A stretch of DNA of 64,000 nt from Streptomyces albipurpureus (GCF_023701525.1 NZ_JAMQAW010000030.1:124001-188000); one strand, 5' to 3'. Shown: positions 25,825 to 34,630, numbered from the stretch's first letter. Numbers and translations are program-made. Notes: generated by a model from the sequence alone, not told the origin.

Positions 25825-26715
25825 ATGGATCTAGCCTTGTTGCGCACATTCGTCACGGTGCACCGCGCCGGCTCCTTCACCCGTGCAGCAGCGCTGCTCG
25901 GTCTCTCCCAGCCTGCGGTGACCGGGCAGATCCGCACCCTGGAGCGGCAGCTGGGCCGCCCGCTCTTCCTACGGCAGGCCCGCGGTGTCACGCCGACCAC
26001 CATCGGTGATGAACTCGCCCACCGGGCGGCACCCCATCTGGACGCCCTGGTGGAGATCGCCGAAGCCGGACTTGAGGAGCAGACGGGCATACGCACCCTC
26101 CATCTGGCCGGCCTCCCGGAGTTCACCTCCTTACGCGCTCTGCCCGCCCTCACTCCACTGATCTCCCAAGGCCTAGCGCTGAGGGCTTCTTTCGGAAACG
26201 CCGAGGAGACCCTGGAAGGACTGGCCGCCGGCCATCACGATCTGGCCATCACCACGGCCAGGCCCCGGGGCGGTCTGCTCACCGCGACTCCGCTCTGTGA
26301 TGAGGAGCATGTGCTGGTGGCGTCCCCGCGCTGGGCGGCCCGGCTCGGACCCAGCGTGCTACGCGACGGTCATGTGGTGCTGGAGCAGCTGCCTGTGGTG
26401 GAGGTCCATGAATCCCTTCCGCTGGTCTCGCGCTACTGGTCCGCGATCTTCGACTCCCGCCCTGCCGCCGCGGGTACGGTCATCGCGCCCGATCTACGAG
26501 CCGTCCTGGAGAGCGCGGCTGCGGGGGCCGGTCTCGCCGTGCTGCCGCGCTATCTGTGTGCGGAGGCCCTGGAAGGTGGCCGTCTGGTGGCACTCCTCGA
26601 TCCTCCGGTTCCTCCCCTTCGCACCTACTTCCTCGTGGTGCGCACGGGAACAATGGCCCTCCCCCACATCGCTCGGGCGCATGAGTGGTTGCTGCGGGCC
26701 GCGGTCGGCTGGTGA
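25825..26715 (+). CDS. LysR-family transcriptional regulator with an in-frame TTA codon
   Basis: A 296-residue LysR regulator. The winged helix-turn-helix is at 1-60 (MDLALLRTFVTVHRAGSFTRAAALLGLSQPAVTGQIRTLE...), a linker helix follows, then a periplasmic-binding-like co-inducer domain from ~90 to 290. Leu at 26131-26133 is TTA, a bldA-dependent codon. No divergent target gene adjoins it; the next gene is a Nudix hydrolase 52 bases downstream on the same strand. The ligand is unknown. Confidence 0.9.
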   Translation: MDLALLRTFVTVHRAGSFTRAAALLGLSQPAVTGQIRTLERQLGRPLFLRQARGVTPTTIGDELAHRAAPHLDALVEIAEAGLEEQTGIRTLHLAGLPEFTSLRALPALTPLISQGLALRASFGNAEETLEGLAAGHHDLAITTARPRGGLLTATPLCDEEHVLVASPRWAARLGPSVLRDGHVVLEQLPVVEVHESLPLVSRYWSAIFDSRPAAAGTVIAPDLRAVLESAAAGAGLAVLPRYLCAEALEGGRLVALLDPPVPPLRTYFLVVRTGTMALPHIARAHEWLLRAAVGW

Positions 26716-26767
26716 CCGATGAGGCTCCGGGAGTTTCAGAAGCACTGGCACGGGCCATTTTCTAGCC

Positions 26768-27247
26768 ATGACCGAACGTCCTGTGGTCAAGCGCACCGCA
26801 CGCGCCATCCTGCTCGATGGCGACGATCTCCTTCTGATCAAGCGCACCAAGCCAGGAGTCGATCCGTACTGGCTGACGCCGGGCGGTGGAGTCGAGCCCA
26901 CGGACACCACCGTGATCGCCGCACTCCATCGTGAGCTCGACGAAGAGCTGGGCGCCAAGATCACCGATGTGGTGCCTTGCTTCGTCGACACCGTGGAGCA
27001 CATCGCGGGCGGTGGGGTGACCGGGGTGAAGGTGCAGCACTTCTTCGTCTGCCGACTGGATTCCATGGACCTGTCGCGACGGCACGGCCCGGAGATCGAG
27101 GAACCCTGCGGGGAGTACGAGATCGTACGGGTGCCCTTCAGCCGGATGGGAATCGCCGCGGTCCATCTCGTACCGCTGTCGCTACGGCACTACCTGGACG
27201 GCAATATCGAGGGCGTACGCGCGCTGCACGCTCATGACCTGGGCTGA
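26768..27247 (+). CDS. Nudix hydrolase
   Basis: A 159-residue Nudix protein. The Nudix box region reads PGGGVEPTDTTVIAALHRELDEELG. The REL-EE-G metal-binding core is intact, but the first Glu of the canonical G-X5-E-X7-REUXEEXGU motif is Thr. The remaining acidic ligands should still bind Mg2+, so activity on a nucleoside diphosphate derivative is likely. It follows the LysR gene by 52 bases and could be co-transcribed. Substrate unknown. Confidence 0.88.
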   Translation: MTERPVVKRTARAILLDGDDLLLIKRTKPGVDPYWLTPGGGVEPTDTTVIAALHRELDEELGAKITDVVPCFVDTVEHIAGGGVTGVKVQHFFVCRLDSMDLSRRHGPEIEEPCGEYEIVRVPFSRMGIAAVHLVPLSLRHYLDGNIEGVRALHAHDLG

Positions 27248-27273
27248 TCGCATACAGCACCGCTGATCGCATA
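27243..27273. repeat. Short direct repeat after the Nudix gene
   Basis: GCTGATCGCATA occurs at 27243-27254 (overlapping the stop codon) and again at 27262-27273, each followed by a sequence ending AGCACC. Probably slippage. Confidence 0.4.
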
Positions 27274-27434
27274 TGGAGCACCGCTGAATCTCGCCGCCGA
27301 CTCAGCTGGGCCGATCGGGTGCTCTCACCCTCCAGCCGCTGCTGTGCGCATACGGACCTTCGCCCGCTGCTCCGGTCCCACCCGGTCCTTCTCCGTGGAG
27401 TCCGCGGTGAACACTGAGCTCTTGGTTGTGGGGG

Positions 27435-28961
27435 TTATCGCCCCGCCATGACCAGATCCTCGAAGGAGTCATGGCGGATGCGGTCTTGGGGGATGCCGAT
27501 GCCGCGCAGAGCATCCACACCACTGCGGATCATCCCGGGGGGACCCGAGAGATAGCCGTCGTACTCGTCCCAGGGGCCAAACGCCCGCACGGCATGGGGA
27601 AAGTGCGCCCGATCGTCAACGACAGGGCGAACGGAAAGCCATGGGTGTGTGTTCTGGAGACGCAGCATGGTGTCGATGTCATAGAGATCGAAATCGGAGC
27701 GCGCCCCGTAGAACACCTCGACCGGGCGGCGGGTGCCGTGTTGGGCGACATCCTCGACCAGCGCCTTGATGGGGGCGATACCCGTGCCGCCACCGAGACA
27801 GAGCAGACCGTTGTCGGTGCTGTGATCAACGATCATCGAGCCCGCCGGGGGACCGAGGCGCAGGGTGTCGCCGGGGCGGGCATGGCGGACCAGGGCGCCT
27901 GAGACCCAGCCCGCGGGAACCGCCTTGACATGGAACGAAAGCAGCCCATCCGGCCGAGGCGCCCCGGCGAAGGAGTACTGCCGCCAAACCCGGGGCCACC
28001 AGGGCGTCTCCAGACTGGTGTACTGGCCTGCGACAAAGGGGTACGGCTGGTCGGGGCGGACAGTGACGATCGCTATGTCGGGGGTGCGTAGATCGTGGGA
28101 GACCACCTCGGCATGCCACCAGGCAGGTGCCTGCACCTCGTTCTCGGCGGCCGCGTCGATCATGATCTGCGAGATTCTGCTGTAGATACGGACCCACGCG
28201 GCCTCGGTTTCCGTGTTCCAACTCAGCGTGGCGTATCGGGCCAGCGCGCCGAGGAGGGCCTCACCCACGGCGGGGTAGTGCTCGGCCCGGGTCCCGTACT
28301 TGCGGTGCCCTCGCCCCAGTTGCTGAAGGTACTCGGTGAGGACGGCTGGATTGTCCATATGGTCAGCGGCTGTGAGCAGGGCTTTCAACAGCCGGTCCCG
28401 CTGGGTGTCCATGGCGACCGGGAAAAGGGGTCGCAGCTCTGGATGCCCGATGAAGAGCAGGGCGTAGAAGTACGAGGTGACACGGTCTGCCACCGGTGCG
28501 ATCTCGGCCAGGGTGCGGCGGACGAGCACGGCGTCGGGGGAGGCATCGGTCGTCGGGGTTGCCGCCGCGGTCGGCTTCGCCAGTCCGCTGCCCGGATCGG
28601 GCGCCGCGACCGAAGGTTGCGGTCGCTGGCCGGTGAGTTGGAGTCGGGTGGGGGTACCCGGCGGGTTGAGGGCCTCGCGTGGCCAAGGGAGGACGTCCCC
28701 CTCCACGGCGCCTGACCCCGGGATGGTTGGCGGCTCTGGGTGTTCCCGCTCCCCGGCCACCGGGTCACCGCTCACGCCAGGGTCCGGTTGCCTGGAAGAA
28801 CCATCGGGGTCCGGCTGCCGGAGCTCGGAGGGCTCCAACCGGTCCCCGCCGTCGTCGTCGGGTTGCCGCTGAGCGGATATGTCTGCGCCGCAGCTGTCGG
28901 CACCTGATCTGCCGGCCGACGCGGTCATCGGAGCGTCCATTGTCTGCCTCGCCTTGAACAT
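27435..28961 (-). CDS. Flavohaemoglobin-like protein with long disordered N-terminus
   Basis: A 508-residue protein. Residues 1-~135 are Pro/Ser/Gly/Asp-rich and should be disordered. A globin domain covers ~140-275, with the proximal-His helix in LGRGHRKYGTRAEHYPAVGEALL. An FAD-binding barrel follows with RQYSFAGAP, then an NAD(P) domain with LGGGTGIAPIKALVEDV and a C-terminal SGPPGMIRSGV. This is the two-domain Hmp architecture that oxidises NO to nitrate with NAD(P)H, though actinobacterial homologues vary in substrate. The long N-terminus is not part of classical Hmp. An ATG seven codons in (28940), with GAGG seven bases upstream, may be the true start. Confidence 0.88.
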   Translation of the reverse strand: MFKARQTMDAPMTASAGRSGADSCGADISAQRQPDDDGGDRLEPSELRQPDPDGSSRQPDPGVSGDPVAGEREHPEPPTIPGSGAVEGDVLPWPREALNPPGTPTRLQLTGQRPQPSVAAPDPGSGLAKPTAAATPTTDASPDAVLVRRTLAEIAPVADRVTSYFYALLFIGHPELRPLFPVAMDTQRDRLLKALLTAADHMDNPAVLTEYLQQLGRGHRKYGTRAEHYPAVGEALLGALARYATLSWNTETEAAWVRIYSRISQIMIDAAAENEVQAPAWWHAEVVSHDLRTPDIAIVTVRPDQPYPFVAGQYTSLETPWWPRVWRQYSFAGAPRPDGLLSFHVKAVPAGWVSGALVRHARPGDTLRLGPPAGSMIVDHSTDNGLLCLGGGTGIAPIKALVEDVAQHGTRRPVEVFYGARSDFDLYDIDTMLRLQNTHPWLSVRPVVDDRAHFPHAVRAFGPWDEYDGYLSGPPGMIRSGVDALRGIGIPQDRIRHDSFEDLVMAGR

Positions 28962-29258
28962 GTCTCGGTCGGTCTCCGCACTTCCATCTGCTCGGAACGT
29001 GCCTCACTTCACCGCTCCTGCCCCAGGACTGCTGTCAGCCACCCACTTCGGCATGACCCGTCACCTCTGTAGTCGTATCATTACAGGGAGTGTGCTTAAG
29101 TTGGCTGAAAGCGCAGAAACTTCCGGCACTTGGAACCGCCGACCATTAAGCTGCGGCGCCGCCCCTCGGGAGGAGCCGACAGCAGGCCTTCTACGCCCAG
29201 GCTCGTACGACCGATTACTCCCAGCGTGAGACGCGCAAAGGCATCGACGCCCGACACG
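28962..29258. other. Divergent promoter region between the flavohaemoglobin-like gene and a membrane protein
   Basis: About 300 bases with no confident gene. An AT-richer block at ~29060-29100 (GTCGTATCATTACAG) probably holds promoters. I looked for an NsrR- or HmpX-type NO-responsive operator and did not find a convincing dyad. A frame starting at 29130 can be extended into the membrane protein but has no ribosome-binding site. The parS site is at its right edge. Confidence 0.4.
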
Positions 29259-29813
29259 GTGTTTCACGTGAAACCACTGAAACGTCCAACCCGCAGAGCC
29301 GTCCTTGTCCTCCATGTCTCCGCTGCCTCCTGTTGGCTCGGGCTCACACTCGGCCTCCTCGCCCTGGCCCTGGCTGCCATCACCACCGAGTCCACCGTTA
29401 TCACCAAGTCCAGCATCCGCTCAATGAAGGTCTTCACTGACTGGCTGGTTCTGCCCCTGGCGCTACTGACCCTGGCAAGCGGTCTCGTTCTGGCCCTGGG
29501 CACCGCGTGGGGGCTCCTACGGCATCGCTGGGTCCTCACCAAGTTCTGCCTCACGATGGCCACCACGGCAGCCTCGGTGTTCGCTCTGCGCCCAGGAGTC
29601 AACGATGCGGCCACGGCCATCTCCTTCGGAGACCCACTGGCCGACTCAGCCGATCTGGTGACGGGCCCGATCGTGTCCTTCAGCGCCTATCTCTTCATGA
29701 CGGTGATTTCGGTAGTGAAGCCCTGGGGGCTGACCCGGCGAGGGCGGAGAATGCGGAAGTCGGGTACTTCCCGGAAAGCACTAGACGAACGATCACCGCG
29801 TCAGACAGCCTGA
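29259..29813 (+). CDS. DUF2269-like integral membrane protein
   Basis: From the GTG at 29259 the protein is 184 residues with about four membrane helices: AVLVLHVSAASCWLGLTLGLLALALA, DWLVLPLALLTLASGLVLALG, WVLTKFCLTMATTAASVFAL and GPIVSFSAYLFMTVISVV. The HVSAASCWLG and WGLLRHRWVLTKF segments resemble a DUF2269-type family of unknown role. The start is uncertain: the parS palindrome forms codons 1-6 (MFHVKP), and a frame back to 29130 is open but Arg/Pro-rich. No Shine-Dalgarno sequence is visible before either, so it may be leaderless. Followed by a GNAT gene after five bases. Confidence 0.72.
   Translation: MFHVKPLKRPTRRAVLVLHVSAASCWLGLTLGLLALALAAITTESTVITKSSIRSMKVFTDWLVLPLALLTLASGLVLALGTAWGLLRHRWVLTKFCLTMATTAASVFALRPGVNDAATAISFGDPLADSADLVTGPIVSFSAYLFMTVISVVKPWGLTRRGRRMRKSGTSRKALDERSPRQTA
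29261..29274. promoter_or_regulatory. parS site at the start of a membrane-protein gene
   Basis: Perfect GTTTCACGTGAAAC; symmetry ends at the 14-bp core. It begins inside the presumed GTG start codon of the downstream gene. Confidence 0.88.
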
Positions 29814-29818
29814 TCCTC

Positions 29819-30688
29819 ATGCCGACATCACTCCCTGACCCCCTGCCCATTCGCCGCCTCACCAGGGACGATCTCGTCCTCTGTGCGGATCTCTCAGAAG
29901 ATCGAGGATGGCCACGCGATGAACACAGGTGGGGTTTGCTCCTCACCGCGGGAACGGCATACGGCGTTGATGACCCATCGGGCAAGGGCCTGGTCTGTAG
30001 TGGTGTGGTGATGTCTTACGGCCGTGATCTGGCAGCGATCGGGGTGATGCTGGTAGCGGAACGCTATGCCCGGCAGGGCGTTGGCCGACGCTTTATGCAG
30101 TACATGATCAAGGAGACCAGCGGCACACCGCTCACCCTGCACGCCACCTCACAGGGAGAACCGCTCTATGAGCAACTGGGCTTCCGTGCGGTCGGCCGCG
30201 TTGAAATGCTTCGTGGACCCTTCCGGCTCCCCGCTGAGGGGGCGGCCACGCCGGCGACGACCATCACCCGTCCGGCGACGGCCGAGGATCTGTCCGCCAT
30301 CGTCCGACTGGACGGCGAGGTCTTCGGCCTGGACCGCACCCATATGATCGCGCGGCTGCCGGCCTTCGCCGATCAGCTTCGGGTAGCCGAGGAGAACGGT
30401 GTACTCACCGGCTATGCCGCGGCGTGGCCCAGTATGAACACCCATGTCATCGGCCCGCTGATCGCCCGAGACACCCAGACCGCGCAGGCACTGATCACCT
30501 CGCTGGCCTCGGCGACGGACCGGCCGTTTCGGGCAGATATTGACATGCGTCATAAGGAACTGCTGACCTGGCTCAAGGAACACGGTCTGGAGACGGCCTC
30601 TTTCAACACCGTGATGACCCAAGGCATCGATGCGCTCCCCGGCGACTGGACGCGACGCTTCGCTCCGCTGTCGGTTGCAACCGGCTAG
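29819..30688 (+). CDS. Tandem-domain GNAT acetyltransferase
   Basis: A 289-residue protein with two GNAT-like halves. The first (~10-140) contains the acetyl-CoA loop VAERYARQGVGRRFMQYMI and the YEQLGFRAVGR terminus. The second (~150-285) is degenerate but has the ITRPATAEDLSAIVRLDGEVFG start and VIGPLIA. This resembles the GNAT_2 / DUF1248-type double-domain family; substrate unknown. It starts five bases after the DUF2269-like gene and is probably co-transcribed with it. Confidence 0.82.
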   Translation: MPTSLPDPLPIRRLTRDDLVLCADLSEDRGWPRDEHRWGLLLTAGTAYGVDDPSGKGLVCSGVVMSYGRDLAAIGVMLVAERYARQGVGRRFMQYMIKETSGTPLTLHATSQGEPLYEQLGFRAVGRVEMLRGPFRLPAEGAATPATTITRPATAEDLSAIVRLDGEVFGLDRTHMIARLPAFADQLRVAEENGVLTGYAAAWPSMNTHVIGPLIARDTQTAQALITSLASATDRPFRADIDMRHKELLTWLKEHGLETASFNTVMTQGIDALPGDWTRRFAPLSVATG

Positions 30689-30799
30689 CCGCCAACTCCC
30701 CTTGCCATAAGGGCTCTTCGGTGATGACCCGCGCGAAGCCGATGATTGCGGGCGCGGTATATTGCGGCCCCCACCTTCCCTGCTCCTGAGCATCGAACG

Positions 30800-30818
30800 C
30801 TTGGCGGTATCCACCAAG
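30800..30818. promoter_or_regulatory. Candidate MarR operator
   Basis: CTTGGCGG and CCACCAAG are complementary except for one mismatch, across a three-base centre, 29 bases before the MarR start. The size suits a MarR-family dimer site, but it is a weak dyad. Confidence 0.35.
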
Positions 30819-30847
30819 GGGGGCCTGGGCATGGAGGAGGAAGACCA

Positions 30848-31306
30848 ATGGCCGAGACCAATCCCGCCCATGCGTTGCTCGCCCAGGGATGGTCCGTGTT
30901 CTCCTTGCTTCACGGAAGAATCGAAGCCGACATCGAACGTGCCCTGGAGAGGGAACACGGGCTGAGCGTGCGGGAGTTCTCCCTCCTCGAAGTCCTGAGC
31001 CGCCAGCACGGCGACGACAGTGGACACCTTCAGATGAAGCAGGTCGCCGAAGCGGTCATCCTGAGCCAGAGCGCCACGACCCGCCTTGTCACCCGGCTTG
31101 AGGGCCGTGGGCTGCTCAGGCGCTATCTCTGTGACACCGATCGTCGCGGTATCTACACCAATGTGACCGATGCCGGTCTGGCCCTACTGGCCAGAGCCCG
31201 CCCCACACATGACACCGCCCTGCGCACCGCACTGGATACAGCCGCCCTAGACCCCACGCTCGTCCCTCTGGTTCGGACCGTCGAGGAACTGAAAGTGCCG
31301 GCGTAG
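30848..31306 (+). CDS. MarR-family transcriptional regulator
   Basis: A 152-residue MarR protein. The winged helix-turn-helix spans ~40-105 (LSVREFSLLEVLSRQ, LQMKQVAEAVILSQSATTRLVTRLEGRGLLRR, then the wing DTDRRGIYTNVTDAG), flanked by dimerisation helices. The ATG at 30848 has an excellent GGAGGAGGAAG just upstream. It is followed after ten bases by a GNAT gene, so the two are probably one transcription unit with the winged-helix gene after them. Ligand and targets unknown. Confidence 0.9.
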   Translation: MAETNPAHALLAQGWSVFSLLHGRIEADIERALEREHGLSVREFSLLEVLSRQHGDDSGHLQMKQVAEAVILSQSATTRLVTRLEGRGLLRRYLCDTDRRGIYTNVTDAGLALLARARPTHDTALRTALDTAALDPTLVPLVRTVEELKVPA

Positions 31307-31316
31307 TCTGCGCATC

Positions 31317-31769
31317 ATGAGTGATCTGGAGATACGGTCGGCCACCCCAGCTGACCTACCCGCAATCGTGGCCATGCTCGCTGATGATCCCCTGGGCGCC
31401 ACCCGGGAGTCCCCGGATGACCTCACCCCGTACAGGGACGCCCTGGACCAACTGGTCAACGACCCTCGTCATCAGCAACTGGTCGCCGTCCGCGGAGAAC
31501 GGGTGGTGGGCACGCTTCAGCTCACCATCGTCCCCGGGCTCTCCCGACGCGGTGCGACCCGTTCGCAGATTGAGGGCGTGCGCGTGGATGCCGCCGAGCG
31601 GGGCAGTGGCCTCGGCGGACAGTTGATCGAGTGGGCGATTGAGGAATCCCGCCGACAGAACTGCCAACTGGTACAGCTGACTTCGGATGCCTCACGTTCG
31701 GACGCCCACCGTTTCTATGAACGACTGGGTTTCAGCGCCTCCCATACCGGTTTCAAGTTGCCCCTCTGA
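31317..31769 (+). CDS. GNAT-family N-acetyltransferase
   Basis: A compact 150-residue GNAT: MSDLEIRSATPADLPAIVAML start, acetyl-CoA loop RVDAAERGSGLGGQLIEWAIEESRR (the R/Q-X-X-G-X-G/A pattern), and the terminal strand AHRFYERLGFSASHTGFKL. Similar enzymes acetylate small-molecule amines or antibiotics; the substrate is not predictable. It lies ten bases after the MarR gene and 13 bases before the winged-helix gene. Confidence 0.9.
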   Translation: MSDLEIRSATPADLPAIVAMLADDPLGATRESPDDLTPYRDALDQLVNDPRHQQLVAVRGERVVGTLQLTIVPGLSRRGATRSQIEGVRVDAAERGSGLGGQLIEWAIEESRRQNCQLVQLTSDASRSDAHRFYERLGFSASHTGFKLPL

Positions 31770-31782
31770 CCCGGGAGTCCGT

Positions 31783-32943
31783 GTGCGTCATATCAGTGAT
31801 GAACAGCGCCGAATTCGGCTAGGACAACGCCATCGCCTGGCCCCTTCGGTACGAGCCGACACTCCGGTGGACATTGCCGATTCGGTTGTTGCGCTCCATG
31901 CGACAGACGCTGCGACGGTCTTTCTCTCCCTGGGAGCCCGCCTCAAGGAGCCGGGCGTCGACATCGTGGAGCGAGCTCTCTACGAGGACGTGGGCCTTGT
32001 ACGCATGCTCTCCATGCGGCGCACCGTATTCGCCGTCTCCACGGGCATCGCTCCCTATGTCGATGCGTCCACCGCCCGTGCCATCGCCGCCAAGGAACGC
32101 GCGACCCTGCTTCGCCATCTAGAGGAGGACGGCCAGGGACTGGATGAGCGCTGGCTTGCCGAAGCAGAGACATCGGTGCTCGCCGTTCTGGCCCAGCGGG
32201 GCTCAGCAACCGGTGTCCAGCTGTCAGCGGATGTTCCGGCGCTGAAGACAAAGATCACCATCTTCCGAGGTACCCGGCAAGAGACGGTGCAGGGCGTGGC
32301 GACGCGCGTCATCCGGGTACTAGCCGCCCATGGGCGTATCCGCAGGGACCGGCCGCGTGGGTCCTGGACCTCCAGTCAGTTCCGCTGGTCGGCGGGTGAG
32401 CCCTGGCCGCCGATGCCGGCTACTCAGGCCCAAGCGGAGTTGGCCCGCCGCTGGCTGCTCGCCTATGGGCCGGCCACCGAGGCAGACCTGAAGTGGTGGA
32501 CCGGCTGGACTCTTGGCGATGTGCGCAAGGCACTCATCGCGGTCGGCGCTGAAGAGGTCCGCCTCGACTCGGGGACCGGCTACACCGCCCCTGGTGACCA
32601 GGAGCCCGAGCCGGAGTCGGAGCCTTGGGCCGCCCTCTTGCCCGGTCTTGACCCCAGCGCGATGGGCTGGGCCGATCGCGGTTTTCATCTCGACTCGGAC
32701 CATCGGGCGGCGATCTTCGACAGAGCCGGCAATATCGGTCCTTCGGTGTGGTGGAACGGGCAGATCGTGGGCGGCTGGGCCCAGCGCCAGGATGGCGAGA
32801 TCGTCTGGCGCCTACTGAGCGACCCCGGCAGCGAAGCCACGGCGGCTCTTGAAGTCGAGGCAGCCCGTTTGTCGGAGTGGGTTGGCGAGACCCGCATCAC
32901 GCCCCGCTTTCGAACTCCCTTGGAACGAGAGCTGACCGCATAG
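31783..32943 (+). CDS. Winged-helix DNA-binding-domain protein (HTH_42/AlkX-like)
   Basis: A 386-residue protein starting MRHISDEQRRIRLGQRHRL. Blocks VVALHATDAATVFLSLGAR, VRMLSMRRTVFAV and LAYGPATEADLKWWTG match the actinobacterial 'winged helix DNA-binding domain' family (Pfam HTH_42), related to the crosslink-repair glycosylase YcaQ/AlkX, although no catalytic QXD motif is obvious to me. Function is therefore uncertain: DNA repair or regulation. The GTG at 31783 with GGGAG five bases upstream is chosen over a longer frame that overlaps the GNAT gene. Confidence 0.78.
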   Translation: MRHISDEQRRIRLGQRHRLAPSVRADTPVDIADSVVALHATDAATVFLSLGARLKEPGVDIVERALYEDVGLVRMLSMRRTVFAVSTGIAPYVDASTARAIAAKERATLLRHLEEDGQGLDERWLAEAETSVLAVLAQRGSATGVQLSADVPALKTKITIFRGTRQETVQGVATRVIRVLAAHGRIRRDRPRGSWTSSQFRWSAGEPWPPMPATQAQAELARRWLLAYGPATEADLKWWTGWTLGDVRKALIAVGAEEVRLDSGTGYTAPGDQEPEPESEPWAALLPGLDPSAMGWADRGFHLDSDHRAAIFDRAGNIGPSVWWNGQIVGGWAQRQDGEIVWRLLSDPGSEATAALEVEAARLSEWVGETRITPRFRTPLERELTA

Positions 32944-33034
32944 CCGGCTTGGTCGCCTAGAGGCGGAGAGTAGCGGGGGGACCGAGGCGGATGAGTGTGC
33001 TGAGGCGGTCCACGCGCGCTGAGGCGGTCCCTAC

Positions 33035-33048
33035 GTTTCACGTGAAAC
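33035..33048. promoter_or_regulatory. parS site between the winged-helix and serine-hydrolase genes
   Basis: Perfect GTTTCACGTGAAAC with no symmetry beyond the core. It lies in a 131-base intergenic gap between convergent genes. Confidence 0.88.
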
Positions 33049-33074
33049 ATCGTCTCGACTCGACTCCGTCGTCT

Positions 33075-34457
33075 TCACTCGGAAAGCCCGCGCCATCCCT
33101 CCTCGTCAACACCGCCGGGGACTCCTGCCTCCGGTTCATAGGGCTCGCGGGTAAAGACAAAAGAGCCCAGATCAAGATGGCGAACCGAGCCATCCCGGTG
33201 ACGCACCACTCGGAGCGTTTCTCCCGCGTAGTAGCCGTTCTCGCCCATCCACGTACCGTCTGGCTCGGCGGTAAAGCGGGATCGGCGGCCAGGGCCAGCA
33301 AGCGGGGCAAGCGACAGGACACGGCCCGGGAGTAGACGCAGCCCAAAGGCGTATGTCCCCCAGTACCAAGGACCTGTGAGCTCCACGAGGTCTCGGTCGA
33401 CCTCCTGAAGTGGGCGCCAGGGCTCGGGGATACGCGGCTCGGCCTCAGCGACGATCCGTACCAGCTCGGTGGCTACCACGCTAGGGAGAGGGCCCGAAGT
33501 GGCGTTGGCCAGCACGCTGGCCGCAATTCCATCCTCCACCCCCACCCACAAGCCGGCGACAAAGCCGGGTAGCGAGCCCCCATGACCGACCAGAGTGCGT
33601 CCATCCCTGCGAATGATCTGTAGCCCCAGGCCATAGGTGCTGTCCCACTCCCCCGCCTCGGCGGGCACGGACGGAGTGCACATCTCCCGAACGGACGCCG
33701 CGTTCAGCACTCGTTCATCGCCCTCGGTGAAGAGTGCCGCGAACCGGCAGAGGTCCCCGGCGGTCGACCAGAGTTGCCCAGCCGGGGCCATGAGCCCAAG
33801 GTCCTCGACGGGTTCGGGGAGAAGCACATCGGCCCAGGGGTGGACAGCCCAGCCTTCGGCACAGGGAGCCTGGGGCTCCAGGCTCGTACGAGTCATGGCC
33901 AGCGGTTCCAGGATCTCCCGCCGGAAAACATCTCCCCAGGGCGCGTCCCGTACGGCTTCGATCAGTGCCCCAAGGACCGTGTAGCCGGGGTTCGAGTAGT
34001 GGAAGCGACGGCCGGCTGGGTGCTTGTGTGGCTTGCCACCGAGGACATCGGGGAGTGTCGGACGCAGGGAGGCGGAGGAACGCTCCCACCAGGGCGAGGG
34101 AGTCTCGGCACTCAAACCGGCGCTATGGCACAGCAGTTGGGCGATCGTCGCCTTCCCCGCATCGGTTCCCGGGAGGTACTGGTCCAGCGGGTCTTGGAGA
34201 TCAAGCAGACCCTCGTCACGCAGTCTCATCACCAGGACAGCCGTAAAGGTCTTGGTGATCGAGCCAATGCGGTACTGAACGTCGACTCCCGGCCCACCGC
34301 CCTCCGGGGAAGGGCGGACAGCCGTCCAGACCGGCTCTCCATCTCGTGCCACGGCAGCGGTGAGCGACGGAGCACGGCCTTCCGACTGTGCCCTGGCGAT
34401 GCGTTGGAAGAGTGCTCGCTCAGTGGCCGGGAGAAACGCTCTCAGAGGTGAGGTCAT
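33075..34457 (-). CDS. Beta-lactamase-related serine hydrolase
   Basis: A 460-residue class C beta-lactamase/esterase-fold protein. The nucleophile motif is GSITKTF (Ser66, Lys69), the tyrosine motif HYSNPGY near 154, and VGHGGSLPGF near 297 replaces the KTG of penicillin-binding proteins. The last ~110 residues form a separate small beta-rich domain seen in many such hydrolases. There is no signal peptide, so it should be cytosolic, acting as an esterase or D-aminopeptidase-like enzyme rather than a secreted beta-lactamase. Substrate unknown. Confidence 0.87.
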   Translation of the reverse strand: MTSPLRAFLPATERALFQRIARAQSEGRAPSLTAAVARDGEPVWTAVRPSPEGGGPGVDVQYRIGSITKTFTAVLVMRLRDEGLLDLQDPLDQYLPGTDAGKATIAQLLCHSAGLSAETPSPWWERSSASLRPTLPDVLGGKPHKHPAGRRFHYSNPGYTVLGALIEAVRDAPWGDVFRREILEPLAMTRTSLEPQAPCAEGWAVHPWADVLLPEPVEDLGLMAPAGQLWSTAGDLCRFAALFTEGDERVLNAASVREMCTPSVPAEAGEWDSTYGLGLQIIRRDGRTLVGHGGSLPGFVAGLWVGVEDGIAASVLANATSGPLPSVVATELVRIVAEAEPRIPEPWRPLQEVDRDLVELTGPWYWGTYAFGLRLLPGRVLSLAPLAGPGRRSRFTAEPDGTWMGENGYYAGETLRVVRHRDGSVRHLDLGSFVFTREPYEPEAGVPGGVDEEGWRGLSE

Positions 34458-34630
34458 AGCGCAGGTCTACCGTTGTTGATCGGCTGGAGTCGACCTCGCT
34501 ACGGGCCATCTCGGGGTCCGCACGGTGCGCTTTCATCAGCGGAAAGATGGCCGTGCGCCGTTCTCCCGCTGACGCGGTAAAGGAACTCCTGGCCCTCACC
34601 GGCCTCTGGCCGACTCCCTCTCGCCGCGTC

